This document shows positions 1 through 9,166 of a DNA stretch of 64,000 nt, piece after piece. Each line of letters begins with the position of its first letter. Position 1 is the stretch's first letter. Source of the DNA: a bacterium (GTDB lineage: Bacteria; Chloroflexota; Dormibacteria; Dormibacterales; Dormibacteraceae); the NCBI GenBank assembly GCA_004299235.1, contig SCQL01000009.1, positions 62,001 to 126,000 of the forward strand. The letters are read 5' to 3'. The notes beneath the pieces were generated by a model, which searched no databases, had not been told where the DNA came from, and saw only the letters and a program-made list of their open reading frames with translations. Position numbers and translations under genes: made by a program.

Positions 1-1
1 C

Positions 2-277
2 CTCGAGCGCCACGAGGTGCGCCACGGCAAGGCGAAGGTCCAGCTGCGGCCCAAGGAGTTTGACCTGCTCGCCCTGCTGGCACGCCATCCCGGACGCGTC
101 TTCCAGCGCAGCGAGCTGCTCGACCTGGTGTGGGGCTACGACTTCCCCGGCTACACGCGAACGGTCGACGTCCACGTCCAGCAGCTGCGCGAGAAGCTCG
201 CCGCGGCGACCATCACCGACCCGAGCATCCAGACCGTCTGGGGTGTCGGCTACCGCCTGGAGCTGGCGGGGAGCTGA
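2..277 (+). CDS. OmpR/PhoB-family response regulator, C-terminal part (truncated by window edge)
   Basis: Only the DNA-binding winged-helix half is present; the reading frame is open to the left edge, so the receiver domain lies outside the window. The fragment shows the typical trans_reg_C pattern: [17 protein letters not shown], then [10 protein letters not shown], then [13 protein letters not shown] and a final GVGYRLE. This is the effector half of a two-component system that would bind promoter DNA after phosphorylation. Its TGA stop (275-277) overlaps the presumed start of the kinase gene as CTGA, so the two are probably translationally coupled. The target genes cannot be told from the sequence. 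Confidence 0.93.
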   Translation, partial: LERHEVRHGKAKVQLRPKEFDLLALLARHPGRVFQRSELLDLVWGYDFPGYTRTVDVHVQQLREKLAAATITDPSIQTVWGVGYRLELAGS

Positions 278-1734
278 CTCTCCGACTTCGTCTTCTCGCC
301 GCCGCCGCCGGCATCGTCGCCGTGAGCCTGCTGCTGGCAGGCGCCCTGACCTGGGTGCTGGTCCGCGACCTCGAGTTCCAGGGCGCGCAGGACCAGCTCG
401 ACCGGACCGCCCAGACCGCCGTCGTACTGGTGCGCCATCAGGAGTGCCTCTTCCGGCCGCTGCTGCCCACCAACCCGGGCGGCGCCGGGTGCCGGCTCGA
501 CACCGCCGTCGACTTCCAGGCTCGCCTCGCCAGCCTCGCCCAGGCCCTCAACGGGAACCGGCTGATCCTTTTGAACCGGCAGCGCCGGGTGGTCTTCGAC
601 AGCGCCGGCCCGGCGACCGACGGCCAGCTCATCTCGATCGAGACGTCGAGGCGGATCGCCGGCGTGGCCGAGGCCCGCACGCCCCTGGGCGACCAGGCCT
701 ATCTTTTGGCCGCCGCCCCGCTGGCGCCCGCTCGTGACCCGCTGGGAGCGGCCTATGTGGTGCTGGCTCAGCCGCAGGCGTCGATCGCGACAGCGGCGGC
801 GGGAGAGCTGGCGGCGCGCCTGCTCGAAGCGGGCGGCGCGGCTCTCGTGGTCGCCATGCTGCTGATCCTGCTCGTGAGCCGGTCACTGACCCGCCCGCTC
901 ACGCAGCTCGCCGGCGCCGCCGAGGACGTCGCCGCCGGCAACTACTCGCGGCGCGTCGGCATTCGAGGCGGGGACGAGATCGGGATGCTGGGCTCAGCCT
1001 TCGACCGCATGGCCGAAGCGGTTGAGCGCGCCCGCAAAATCCAGCGCGACTTCCTGGCCAACGTGTCGCACGAGCTGAAGACTCCGCTCACGAGCTTGAT
1101 CGGGTTCAGCCAGGCCCTGGTCGACGGCAGCCTGAGGAGCGAGGCCGAGCGGGCGCGCGCCGCGACCATCGTTCACGAGGAGTCGGAGCGCGTCCTGCGC
1201 ATGGCGCAGGAGCTACTCGACCTGGCGCGCGTGGAGGCGGGCTCCATCTCCATGCACATCACGGCGGTCGACCTGGGCGTGCAGCTCCGGCAGGAGCTCG
1301 AGATCGTCCGGCCCCGCGCCGACGCCCGCCGGCTGGCGCTCAGCCTGAGCGTGCCCACGGACATGCCGCCCGTGGCGGCGGACCCGGAGCGCCTCCACCA
1401 GATCCTCGACAACCTGCTGGACAACGCCGTCAAGTACGCGCCCGAGGGGTCGACGGTCAGCGCGGTGGCGCAGTGCAGCGGCGGCTGGGTCGAGACCGTG
1501 GTCTCCAACCCCGCCAACACCCACCGGCCCGACCCGGACCGGCTGTTCGAGCGCTTCTACCGCGCGGATCCGTCGCGGTCCGCGGCGGCGGGAGGCGTGG
1601 GTCTCGGGCTCGCCATCTCACGCGAGCTGGCGGCGGCGATGAAGGGGCGGCTGTGGGCCGACCTCGACGCCGAGGACAACCTGCAGCTCCACCTCGAGCT
1701 GCCCCTTGCGGGCGGAGCTAGACGACCAGCGTGA
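274..1734 (+). CDS. Membrane sensor histidine kinase with HAMP domain
   Basis: Partner kinase of the preceding regulator. With a start at 274 the order is a transmembrane helix (about residues 5-28), an extracellular sensor region, a second helix near 190-210, HAMP ([20 protein letters not shown]), a dimerisation/H-box with [11 protein letters not shown] (phospho-accepting His), an N-box ([15 protein letters not shown]) and a glycine-rich box (GVGLGLAIS). The start is unusual. CTG at 274 overlaps the upstream stop as CTGA and yields a complete first helix. The nearest canonical choices are GTG 130, deep inside the regulator, and GTG 322, which cuts the helix. The 3' end overlaps the convergent pdhC by 17 bases. 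The sensed signal is unknown. Confidence 0.9.
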   Translation: MTLRLRLLAAAAGIVAVSLLLAGALTWVLVRDLEFQGAQDQLDRTAQTAVVLVRHQECLFRPLLPTNPGGAGCRLDTAVDFQARLASLAQALNGNRLILLNRQRRVVFDSAGPATDGQLISIETSRRIAGVAEARTPLGDQAYLLAAAPLAPARDPLGAAYVVLAQPQASIATAAAGELAARLLEAGGAALVVAMLLILLVSRSLTRPLTQLAGAAEDVAAGNYSRRVGIRGGDEIGMLGSAFDRMAEAVERARKIQRDFLANVSHELKTPLTSLIGFSQALVDGSLRSEAERARAATIVHEESERVLRMAQELLDLARVEAGSISMHITAVDLGVQLRQELEIVRPRADARRLALSLSVPTDMPPVAADPERLHQILDNLLDNAVKYAPEGSTVSAVAQCSGGWVETVVSNPANTHRPDPDRLFERFYRADPSRSAAAGGVGLGLAISRELAAAMKGRLWADLDAEDNLQLHLELPLAGGARRPA

Positions 1735-2965
1735 CCGGGTTTTCGATCAGGCGCCTGACCTCGGCCATGAACTGAGCCGCGGTCGCGCCGTAGAAGACGC
1801 GGTGGTCCACCGACAGCGTCATGCGCATCACCTTGCCGGGCACGATCCGGCCGTCCTCCACGACCGGCACGTCCTTGATCGCGCCGACCGCGAGGATCGC
1901 CGCCTCGGGCGGGTTGATGATGGCGACGAACTCGTCGACGCCGAACATGCCGAGGTTCGAGATCGAGAAGGTCGCGCCGCTCAGGTCGCCCTCGCCCGGC
2001 CGCCCGGAGCGCGCGCGCTCGATCACCTGGCGCGACTCGATGGAGATCTGGATCAGGTCCTTCGAGTCCGCGTCGTGGACCACCGGCACGAGCAGGCCCA
2101 TGCCCTGGCTCGGCGCCACGGCCAGGCCGATGTTGATGGCGCGCTTGCGCTGGAAACGCCCCTCGGCCCAGGAGGCGTTGACCTCGGGGAACTTGCGCAG
2201 GGCGAGCGCGCACGCCCGCACGAGCATGTCCGTCATCGTCACCCGGTCGGCGCCCACCACCGAGTCCTTCAGCTGCCGGCGCATGCTCACGGCCTCGTCG
2301 ACCCGAGCCTCGACGGTGACCTGGAACTCGGGGACGGCGGTTTTGGCCTCGACCATGCGGCGCGCGATCGTCGCCTGCATGCGCGAGGGTTCGACGATCT
2401 CGACGTCAGGGCCCACGGGTTGCGCCACCGGGGCGGGTCGCCCGCGCTCGGCCCGGGTGCTGCCGCCGGCGGCCAGCACGTCCTCCTTGACGATGCGGCC
2501 CTCGGGGCCGCTGCCCTCGAGCGAGGCGATGTCGACGCCCATCTCGGCGGCAAGGCGCTTGGCCAGGGGGGAAGCTTTGACGTCCGGGCGGTTGGGGCCG
2601 CCGTTCCGGCCGGCCGCCTTCTCGGCTGCGGGAGCCGGTGGCGGTGCCTCAGCCTGCGGCGGGGCCGCCGCCTCGGGCTTCTTCTCCGCGGCTGGTTTCG
2701 GCGCGGCGGCGGGTCTGGCGGGAGCCGCGCCGGCGGCCGCGCCGATGCGCGCGATCGGCGCCCCGATCTTGGCCGGCACGCCCTGCTCGACCAGGATCGA
2801 AAGCACGCCGTCCGACTCGGCCTCGAGGTCGAACGTCGCCTTGTCCGACTCGACCTCCGCCAGCACGTCGCCAGCCTTCACCGCATCGCCCGTCTTCTTC
2901 TTCCACTCGACGACAGTGCCCTCCTCCATCGTGTCGGAGAGCTTCGGCATGTTGACGTCAGGCAT
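1718..2965 (-). CDS. pdhC: Dihydrolipoamide acetyltransferase, E2 of pyruvate dehydrogenase (415 aa)
   Basis: E2 transfers the acetyl group from E1 to CoA and forms the core of the pyruvate dehydrogenase complex. A single N-terminal lipoyl domain carries the lipoylated lysine in VESDKATFDLEAE. An Ala/Pro-rich linker follows, then a peripheral-subunit-binding domain (SPLAKRLAAEMGVDIASLEG, then GRIVKEDV) and the C-terminal catalytic domain with DHRVFYGA. The Asp usual in DHRVxDG is Tyr here, as I recall for cyanobacterial and plastid E2, so I do not read this as inactivation. ATG 2965 was chosen because MPDVNMPKLSDTM matches the usual E2 start; it overlaps the E1-beta stop by 8 bases. It is the last gene of the operon. 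Confidence 0.95.
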   Translation of the reverse strand: MPDVNMPKLSDTMEEGTVVEWKKKTGDAVKAGDVLAEVESDKATFDLEAESDGVLSILVEQGVPAKIGAPIARIGAAAGAAPARPAAAPKPAAEKKPEAAAPPQAEAPPPAPAAEKAAGRNGGPNRPDVKASPLAKRLAAEMGVDIASLEGSGPEGRIVKEDVLAAGGSTRAERGRPAPVAQPVGPDVEIVEPSRMQATIARRMVEAKTAVPEFQVTVEARVDEAVSMRRQLKDSVVGADRVTMTDMLVRACALALRKFPEVNASWAEGRFQRKRAINIGLAVAPSQGMGLLVPVVHDADSKDLIQISIESRQVIERARSGRPGEGDLSGATFSISNLGMFGVDEFVAIINPPEAAILAVGAIKDVPVVEDGRIVPGKVMRMTLSVDHRVFYGATAAQFMAEVRRLIENPVTLVV

Positions 2966-3974
2966 CGGCCCTCCTGCCCACGACCTCACGCACGAGCGAT
3001 TTGATGCTCTCGCTCGTCGGGATGGACGCCTTCTCCAGCGGGAGGCTGTACGGCATCGGCACCTGCGCGCCGCCCATGCGGCGCACCGGCGCGTCGAGGT
3101 AGTCGAAGCAGCGCTCCTGCACGCCCGCGGCGATCTCGGCGGTGATGCCGTATGTCGCCCAACCCTCTTCGACCACGACGCAGCGTCCGGTCTTGCGCAC
3201 CGATTCCACGATCGGCGGCCAGTCGATGGGGCGGATCGAACGCAGGTCGATGACCTCGACGTCGACGTCCTCCTCCTCGAGCTGCTTGGCGGCCTCGTTG
3301 GCGAGGACGGCCATCCGCGACACGCCGACGACGGTCACGTCGCCGCCCTGGCGGCGCACGGCGGCCTTGCCGATCGGGATCGTGTAGTCGCCGTCGGGGA
3401 CGATGCCCTTGACGTTGTAGAGGCTCATCGACTCGAGGAACATTACGGGGTTGTCGGTCCGGATCGCGGACTTGAGCATGCCCTTGGCGTCCTCGGGCGT
3501 GGTCGGCGCCACGACCAGAAGGCCGGGGATGAGTCCGTACAGGACCTCGAGGCTGTGCGAGTGCTGCGCCGACAGCTGGTGGCCGGCGCCGCCCGGCATG
3601 CGGATCACCATCGGGACCTTGGAGCGGCCCCCGAACATGTAGTGGATCTTGGCGGCGTTGTTGACGATCTGGTCGTAGGCGACCAGCGAGAAGTTGATGG
3701 TCATCATCTCCACCACGGGCCGCAGCCCGAGCATGGCCGCGCCGATCGCGGTGCCGACGATCACTTCCTCGGCGATGGGGGCGTCGACGACGCGCTGCGC
3801 TCCGAAGCGGTCGAGCAGCCCATCGGTGACGCGGTAGGCCCCGCCGAACTTGCCGATGTCCTCGCCGATGAGGAACACCGAATCGTCCCGCTCCATCTCC
3901 TCCGCCAGCGCCTCACGCAGCGCCACGCGGTAGAGCTTCTCTTCCGGTCCCCGCGCGCGAGCCTGGGCCGCCAT
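2958..3974 (-). CDS. pdhB: Pyruvate dehydrogenase E1 component, beta subunit (338 aa)
   Basis: Forms the thiamine-diphosphate-dependent E1 heterotetramer with the alpha subunit and decarboxylates pyruvate. Family landmarks are present: MERDDSVFLIGEDIG near the N-terminus, the RVVDAPIAE segment, GGAGHQLSAQHSHSLE in the pyrimidine-binding domain, and DVEVIDLRSIRPID in the transketolase C-terminal domain. The length is usual for the family. ATG 3974 shares one base with the TGA of the upstream fused gene (TGATG), so translation is likely coupled. A branched-chain 2-oxoacid substrate cannot be excluded from sequence alone; pyruvate is the simplest reading. Confidence 0.95.
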   Translation of the reverse strand: MAAQARARGPEEKLYRVALREALAEEMERDDSVFLIGEDIGKFGGAYRVTDGLLDRFGAQRVVDAPIAEEVIVGTAIGAAMLGLRPVVEMMTINFSLVAYDQIVNNAAKIHYMFGGRSKVPMVIRMPGGAGHQLSAQHSHSLEVLYGLIPGLLVVAPTTPEDAKGMLKSAIRTDNPVMFLESMSLYNVKGIVPDGDYTIPIGKAAVRRQGGDVTVVGVSRMAVLANEAAKQLEEEDVDVEVIDLRSIRPIDWPPIVESVRKTGRCVVVEEGWATYGITAEIAAGVQERCFDYLDAPVRRMGGAQVPMPYSLPLEKASIPTSESIKSLVREVVGRRADA

Positions 3975-6523
3975 CAGAGCGAGCCTCCGCGAAGCTCGGG
4001 CCGATCTTCCCACTCGTTCGCGTACGTGTATCGGTACAGCTCGTCGGTCTGCGGCTCCGGGCTCTCGTCCGCGAACCTGATGGTCTCCTGGACCTCGGCG
4101 TCGATCTCCTGGCGCACGGTCTTGAAGTACTCCTCGTCCGCCAGCCCGCTCTTCTCCAGCTCGCTCTCGAAGGCGACGATCGGGTCCGCCTTGCGCCACT
4201 TCTCCTTGTCCTCGGCCGAGCGGTACTTGTCCGGGTCGACGACCGAATGCCCCTTGAACCGGTAGCACATGGCCTCGATCAATCGCGGCTCCGAGTCGGC
4301 TCTGGTCTTCTCGACGATCTCGCTCGTGCGCAGCATCACCTCGCGCAGGTTCATGCCGTCGACCTGGATCGCCTCCATGTCGTAGGCGCAGGCCTTCTGG
4401 TAGATGTCCTTCACGGCCGAGGCGGCCTCGACCGGCGTGCCCATGCCGTAGCGGTTGTTGACGCAGAACCAGACGACGGGGAGCTTGAACACCTTCGAGA
4501 AGTTCAGCGACTCGTGGAAGGCGCCGATGTTGGTGGCGCCGTCGCCGAACATGCAGAACACGACGTCCTTCTCCTTGTGGTACTTGACCGCCCATCCGCC
4601 GCCGACGGCGAGCGGCAGGTGGCCGCCGACGATCCCGTAGCCGCCCATGAAGCGGAGGTCCGAGTCGAACATGTGCATGGAGCCGCCGCGACCCCGCGAC
4701 GTGCCCGTCTCCTTGCCGAACAGCTCGGCCATCACGGCCTTGGGGTCGATGCCGCGGGTGATCGCGTGTCCGTGCTCGCGATAGCTGGTGAAGATGTAGT
4801 CGTTCGGCTTGAGCGCGACGATGCCGCCGACGACGGTCGCCTCCTCGCCGATGTTCAGGTGGCAGTAGCCGCCGATCTTGGCCTTCGTGTACTGCTCCTG
4901 CGCGCGCTCCTCGAAGCGCCGGATGAGCTGCATCCGGCGGTGGAGGCCGAGCAGGAAGTCGCGATTGCTCTTGGTGAGCTCGAGTGAGCGGGGTGTGATC
5001 GCGGTGGGGGGCGGGGGACTCGAGCTCGGCTTGACGGACGCGACCATCCGCTGCTCGTGATTTTGCGCCTGCGCCACCTGGGCGCCGGCCGCGGCGGCCC
5101 GGCCGCCCCCGGCCGCGGCGGCAAGACTTGAGCGCCGGTTGGGAATGTGAATCGCCCGGCCCTGCGCCGCCAGCGCGGACTCCAGCAGCGATTCCGGCAG
5201 CGTCGGGTGCGCGTGGATCGTGAGGTCGATCTGCTCCAGCGTGAGCCCGTTCTGCACCGCCAGGGTCGCTTCGGCGATCAGGTCGGTGGCGCGGGGCCCG
5301 ATGATGTGGGCTCCGAGCAGCCGGCCCGACTGCGCATCCGACACCACCTTGACGAAGCCCTCCGACTGGCCGAGCGTGAGCGCCCGGCCTGAGGCCGCGA
5401 ACGGGAAGCGACCCACCTTGACCTCCAGGCCCCTGTCCTTGGCCTCCTTCTCTCCCAGGCCGACGTGGGCGATCTCGGGGTCGGTGTAGATGCAGTTCGG
5501 CGCGGCGTGGTAGTCGGGCGTCCGGTTGCCGTGTCCGGCGATGTTCTCGACCGCGCAGATGCCTTCGTAGGACGCGACGTGGGCGAGCATGATGCCGCCG
5601 ATGACGTCGCCGATCGCCCAGACGCCGGGCGCGGTGGTGCGCAGCTGCGCGTCGACGACGACGCGCCCGCGCTCGAGCTCGACGCCCGCCTTCTCCGCCT
5701 CTAGGCCCTGCGTGTAAGGCACGCGCCCGACCGCCAGCAGCACCTGATCGGCGTCGACCGCGCCCCCCTCGCCGCCCGTGGAGAAGCGCACCTGCAGGCC
5801 GCCCTTGACCTTGACCACCTCGGCGACCTTGCTGTTGGTGTGGACCTCGCCGCCGAGGCGGCCGAGGTGCTTGGTGTAAACGGACACCAGGTCCGCGTCG
5901 ACCATCGGCAGCACCTGCGGCAGCATCTCGAGGACCGTCACCCTGCTGCCCAGGGCGGCGAACATCGCCGCGAACTCCATGCCGACCACGCCGCCGCCGA
6001 TCACGGCCAGCTGCCCGGGAGCCTCCTTCAGCTCCAGGATCTGGTCCGAATCGATGGTGAGCTCGGCGCCCTTCAGGGGAATCCGGGCCACCGCCGAGCC
6101 GGTGGCGATGATGATGTCCTTGGCCTGGATGCGCTCGCCCGAAACGTCGACCGCGCCGTTGCCCGCCAGGCGTGCGGTGCCGTTCATGACCGTCACGCCG
6201 CCGGCCTTGAGCAGGCCCTCCACGCCTTTGACGAGCTGGTCCACGACCGCGGCCTTGCGCTTCTGGGCGGCGGGCCAGTCGAAGCCGAGCTGGCCGGCGA
6301 CCAGGCCGAACTCGGCGCCGGACTTGGCGAGGCTGTACAGCTCGGACGACTGGAGCAGCGCCTTGGTGGGGATGCAGCCGCGCACCAGGCACGTGCCGCC
6401 GAGGCGGTCCTGCTCGACGACCGCCGTCCTGGCGCCAAGCTGCGCGGCGCGCAGGGCGGCGACGTAACCGCCCGGCCCGCCACCGATCACGACGACGTCA
6501 AACGGATTACCTGCAGCAGCCAA
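3974..6523 (-). CDS. lpd-pdhA: Fused lipoamide dehydrogenase (E3) - pyruvate dehydrogenase E1 alpha (849 aa)
   Basis: One uninterrupted frame encodes two enzymes. Residues 1-464 are a full E3: GGGPGGYVAALRAAQLG (FAD), the redox pair in GGTCLVRGCIPTKALL, the NAD fold GGGVVGMEFAAMF, GDVIGG, and the C-terminal HAHPTLPES, ending at the normal E3 end IHIPNRR. The next codon is TCA (5129-5131), one base from TGA or TAA. An Ala/Gly/Pro-rich linker (about 465-510) leads into a complete E1 alpha with GRGGSMHMFD and the thiamine-diphosphate motif GDGATN...NN. The start is TTG 6523 with AGGAG 8 bases upstream. An internal ATG at 5047 (residue 493) could give free E1 alpha but lacks a good Shine-Dalgarno. 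The fusion is what I see; its function is inferred. Confidence 0.88.
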   Translation of the reverse strand: MAAAGNPFDVVVIGGGPGGYVAALRAAQLGARTAVVEQDRLGGTCLVRGCIPTKALLQSSELYSLAKSGAEFGLVAGQLGFDWPAAQKRKAAVVDQLVKGVEGLLKAGGVTVMNGTARLAGNGAVDVSGERIQAKDIIIATGSAVARIPLKGAELTIDSDQILELKEAPGQLAVIGGGVVGMEFAAMFAALGSRVTVLEMLPQVLPMVDADLVSVYTKHLGRLGGEVHTNSKVAEVVKVKGGLQVRFSTGGEGGAVDADQVLLAVGRVPYTQGLEAEKAGVELERGRVVVDAQLRTTAPGVWAIGDVIGGIMLAHVASYEGICAVENIAGHGNRTPDYHAAPNCIYTDPEIAHVGLGEKEAKDRGLEVKVGRFPFAASGRALTLGQSEGFVKVVSDAQSGRLLGAHIIGPRATDLIAEATLAVQNGLTLEQIDLTIHAHPTLPESLLESALAAQGRAIHIPNRRSSLAAAAGGGRAAAAGAQVAQAQNHEQRMVASVKPSSSPPPPTAITPRSLELTKSNRDFLLGLHRRMQLIRRFEERAQEQYTKAKIGGYCHLNIGEEATVVGGIVALKPNDYIFTSYREHGHAITRGIDPKAVMAELFGKETGTSRGRGGSMHMFDSDLRFMGGYGIVGGHLPLAVGGGWAVKYHKEKDVVFCMFGDGATNIGAFHESLNFSKVFKLPVVWFCVNNRYGMGTPVEAASAVKDIYQKACAYDMEAIQVDGMNLREVMLRTSEIVEKTRADSEPRLIEAMCYRFKGHSVVDPDKYRSAEDKEKWRKADPIVAFESELEKSGLADEEYFKTVRQEIDAEVQETIRFADESPEPQTDELYRYTYANEWEDRPELRGGSL

Positions 6524-6566
6524 CTCAGCTCCTATAAATGCTATCTATACGAGGTATCGACCTTGA

Positions 6567-8345
6567 TTATGCCGGGGGCTCGCCTTCGGCTGCAGGCCGA
6601 GCCCCGTTGGGGCGGTAGCGGTTGGTGATCGGCATGCGCCGGTCACGGCCGAAAGCCCGAGGCGTGATCTTGACCCCGGGGGGTGCCTGGCGGCGCTTGT
6701 ACTCGCTGCGGTCGACGAGCTGGATGACGCGCGCCACCGTCTGGGGCCGGTTGCCGGCCGCGACCAGCTCCTCCGGGCTCAGGTCCTCCTCGATGTAGCC
6801 GCGAAGGATGGGATCGAGCTCCTCGTAGGGCGGCAGGCTGTCGCTGTCCTTCTGGCCCGGCTTCAGCTCCGCCGACGGCGGCTTGGCCAGCACGTGCTCG
6901 GGAATCGGCTGGAGGCCACCCGGCGCGCGATCGGCCGAGCCGAGCGAGTTGCGGTAGCGGCACAGCTCGTAGACCGTCGTCTTGGTGATGTCCTTGAGGA
7001 CCGCGAAGCCGCCGGCGATGTCGCCGTACAGCGTGCCGTAGCCGGTGGCCAGCTCCGACTTGTTGCCGGTGCTGAGGACGATGTAGCCGAACTTGTTGGA
7101 CAGCCCGTGCAAGATGGTGGCCCGGATGCGCGGCTGGAGGTTCTCCTCGGCGACCCCGGGCTGGGTGCCCCTGAAGGCGCCGGCGAGGACCTCCTCGAAA
7201 GCCCGGTGCGCGGGTTCGATGGGGAAGTCCAGCAGCTGCATGCCGAGCGCCTCGGCCACGAGCCCCGCGTCCTCGAGGCTCTCGGTCGAGGTGTGGCGCG
7301 AGGGCATGCGCACGCCGATGACGTTGTGGGCGCCGAGGGCGTCGCAGGCGATGGCGGCGGTCAGGGCCGAGTCGACGCCGCCCGACATCCCGATGACGAC
7401 CTTCTCGAACCCCTGCTTGCGCACGTAGTCGTGCGTGCCGAGCACGACCGCGGCATAGATCTCGGCCGCGCCCTCCAGGGGCGCCGCCATCCGCGTCGTG
7501 ATCGCGGGCTTCGCCGTCGGGCCGCCGGCACGAACCCGCACCTCGGTGACGGCGAGCTCCAGCCTGGTCGCGCCCTCGGCCTCGCGCCGGATCTCCTCCA
7601 CCGGCCGGTGGACCGAGGCCGCGGCGATGTCGAGGTCGCAGACCAGGAGCTCCTCGGCGAACGACGCCGCGTGGCCGAGCACCTGGCCGCGCGGACCGAA
7701 GACCACGCTGTTGCCGTCGAAGACCAGCTCGTCCTGGCCGCCGGCAGTGTTGACCCAGGCGACGAACGCGCCGTAATCGGCCGCGCGTCCGGCCACCATG
7801 GCCTCGCGCGGGGCGCGCTTGCCCGCGTGGTAGGGCGAGCCGTTGATGTTGATCATCAGCTGCGCGCCGTGGTGCGCTTCCCAGGCCATCGGTCCGGAGG
7901 GGTACCAGCAGTCCTCGCAAACGGACAATCCGACACGCACGCCGTCGAGCTCGACGATCGGGCAGCGGTGGCCGGGCTCGAAGTACCGCTGCTCGTCGAA
8001 GACCCCGTAGTTGGGCAGGAACACCTTGTGGTAGACGGCCTGGAGCTCGCCGTCGTGCAGGAACGCCGCGGCGTTGAAGATGTCGCCGTCCTCGTCGACG
8101 AAGCCGACGACGGCGGAGATCCCCTTCGTCGCCCTGGCCACGACGTCGAGCTGCTTGAGGTTGTCGCGGACGAAGGCCGGCTTGAGGACGAGGTCCTCCG
8201 GGGGATAGCCGGTGATCGTCAGCTCCGGGAAGCACACGATGTCCGCCCCCGCCTCGCGGGCGCGCCTGATCCACTCGGTGATCAGGCTCGTATTGCCCCC
8301 GAGGTCGCCCACCGTCGGGTTGATCTGGGCGAGCGCGATCCTCAC
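6567..8345 (-). CDS. nadE: Glutamine-dependent NAD+ synthetase (592 aa)
   Basis: Converts deamido-NAD to NAD using ammonia released from glutamine, the last step of NAD synthesis. The N-terminal half is a nitrilase-type glutaminase with the catalytic Glu (CFPELTITGYPPEDL), Lys (YHKVFLPNYGVFDE) and Cys (GLSVCEDCWYP). The C-terminal half is the N-type ATP pyrophosphatase synthetase with SGGVDSALTAAIA and STGNKSELATGYGTLYGD. Start GTG 8345. It is divergent from pyrF with only about 40 bases between the starts, so both promoters must overlap there. The C-terminal extension after RMPITNRYRP is short and poorly conserved. Confidence 0.96.
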   Translation of the reverse strand: MRIALAQINPTVGDLGGNTSLITEWIRRAREAGADIVCFPELTITGYPPEDLVLKPAFVRDNLKQLDVVARATKGISAVVGFVDEDGDIFNAAAFLHDGELQAVYHKVFLPNYGVFDEQRYFEPGHRCPIVELDGVRVGLSVCEDCWYPSGPMAWEAHHGAQLMININGSPYHAGKRAPREAMVAGRAADYGAFVAWVNTAGGQDELVFDGNSVVFGPRGQVLGHAASFAEELLVCDLDIAAASVHRPVEEIRREAEGATRLELAVTEVRVRAGGPTAKPAITTRMAAPLEGAAEIYAAVVLGTHDYVRKQGFEKVVIGMSGGVDSALTAAIACDALGAHNVIGVRMPSRHTSTESLEDAGLVAEALGMQLLDFPIEPAHRAFEEVLAGAFRGTQPGVAEENLQPRIRATILHGLSNKFGYIVLSTGNKSELATGYGTLYGDIAGGFAVLKDITKTTVYELCRYRNSLGSADRAPGGLQPIPEHVLAKPPSAELKPGQKDSDSLPPYEELDPILRGYIEEDLSPEELVAAGNRPQTVARVIQLVDRSEYKRRQAPPGVKITPRAFGRDRRMPITNRYRPNGARPAAEGEPPA

Positions 8346-8386
8346 GGCTCAATTCTGGGCTTTGAGCCTGGTTACGATTGCGGTGC

Positions 8387-9166
8387 GTGATTTACTTCGA
8401 ACGCCTCCGCGCGCTCTCCGCGGCACGCAACACCCTGCTGTGCGTCGGCCTGGACCCGGACCCGGAGCGGATCCAGGGCGGTGCCGCCGGCGCGCTGCGC
8501 CACTGCCGCGAGGTGTTGCGCCAGACCGAAGAGCACGTCTGCTGCTTCAAGCCGAACAGCGCCTTCTGGGAGCAGTACGGCCCGGACGGCTGGGCGGCCC
8601 TCGTGGAGCTGCGCGCCCAAGCGCCCGAGACGCCGTTCCTGTTCGACGTCAAGCGAAGCGACATGGGCAACACGATGCGGGCGTACGCGCGCACGGCCTT
8701 CGAGACGCTGGCGATGGATGCGGCGACCGTCACCCCGTACCTGGGCGCCGACTCGATCGAAGAGTTCACGCGCTACGAGAACAAGGGGGTGTACGTCGTG
8801 TGCCGCTCGTCGAACCCTGGGGCCGCCGACCTGCAGCACCTGCAGGCGGCAGGCAGGGCGGTGTACCTCCACGTCGCCGCGATGGCCGAACGGCTGAACG
8901 TCAAGGGCAACGTCGGCCTGGTCGCCGGCGCCACCGCGCCCGACCAGATCACCGAGCTGCGCCAGGCGACGGCCCTGCCGTTCCTCATCCCGGGCATCGG
9001 TGCGCAGGGGGGCGACCTCGAAGGCTCGGTCAAGGGCGCATGGAACGGCGACCGCGCGTCGTGCCTGGTCTCGGCCAGCCGCAGCGTGCTCTACGCGAAG
9101 AGCCCGGGCGAGGCGGCGAAGGCGCTGCGCGCGCAGATCAACGCCGTCGCCGGAGCGCTCGCGTGA
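8387..9166 (+). CDS. pyrF: Orotidine 5'-phosphate decarboxylase, type 2 (259 aa)
   Basis: Final step of UMP synthesis. The long-form OMP decarboxylase signature is visible: LCVGLDPDPERI, CCFKPNSAFWEQYG, and the catalytic FDVKRSDMGNT...AYARTAF, then LGADSIEEF and the phosphate-binding PGIGAQGGD. GTG 8387 (MIYFERLRAL) is preferred; an in-frame TTG at 8378 is the alternative. No Shine-Dalgarno precedes it. A TACGAT box (8373-8378) lies where it would give a leaderless transcript. Its stop overlaps the next start as GTGA. Confidence 0.95.
   Translation: MIYFERLRALSAARNTLLCVGLDPDPERIQGGAAGALRHCREVLRQTEEHVCCFKPNSAFWEQYGPDGWAALVELRAQAPETPFLFDVKRSDMGNTMRAYARTAFETLAMDAATVTPYLGADSIEEFTRYENKGVYVVCRSSNPGAADLQHLQAAGRAVYLHVAAMAERLNVKGNVGLVAGATAPDQITELRQATALPFLIPGIGAQGGDLEGSVKGAWNGDRASCLVSASRSVLYAKSPGEAAKALRAQINAVAGALA

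Noticed and set aside
1718-2965. Tyr in place of Asp in the E2 motif DHRVFYGA as a sign of inactivity
   Set aside because: As I recall, cyanobacterial and plastid pyruvate dehydrogenase E2 carry the same change, so it is not a lesion.
2287-6392. Very long overlapping frames antisense or shifted to the pyruvate dehydrogenase genes
   Set aside because: High-GC shadow frames with Arg/Gly/Pro-rich nonsense composition; the conserved enzymes explain the region.
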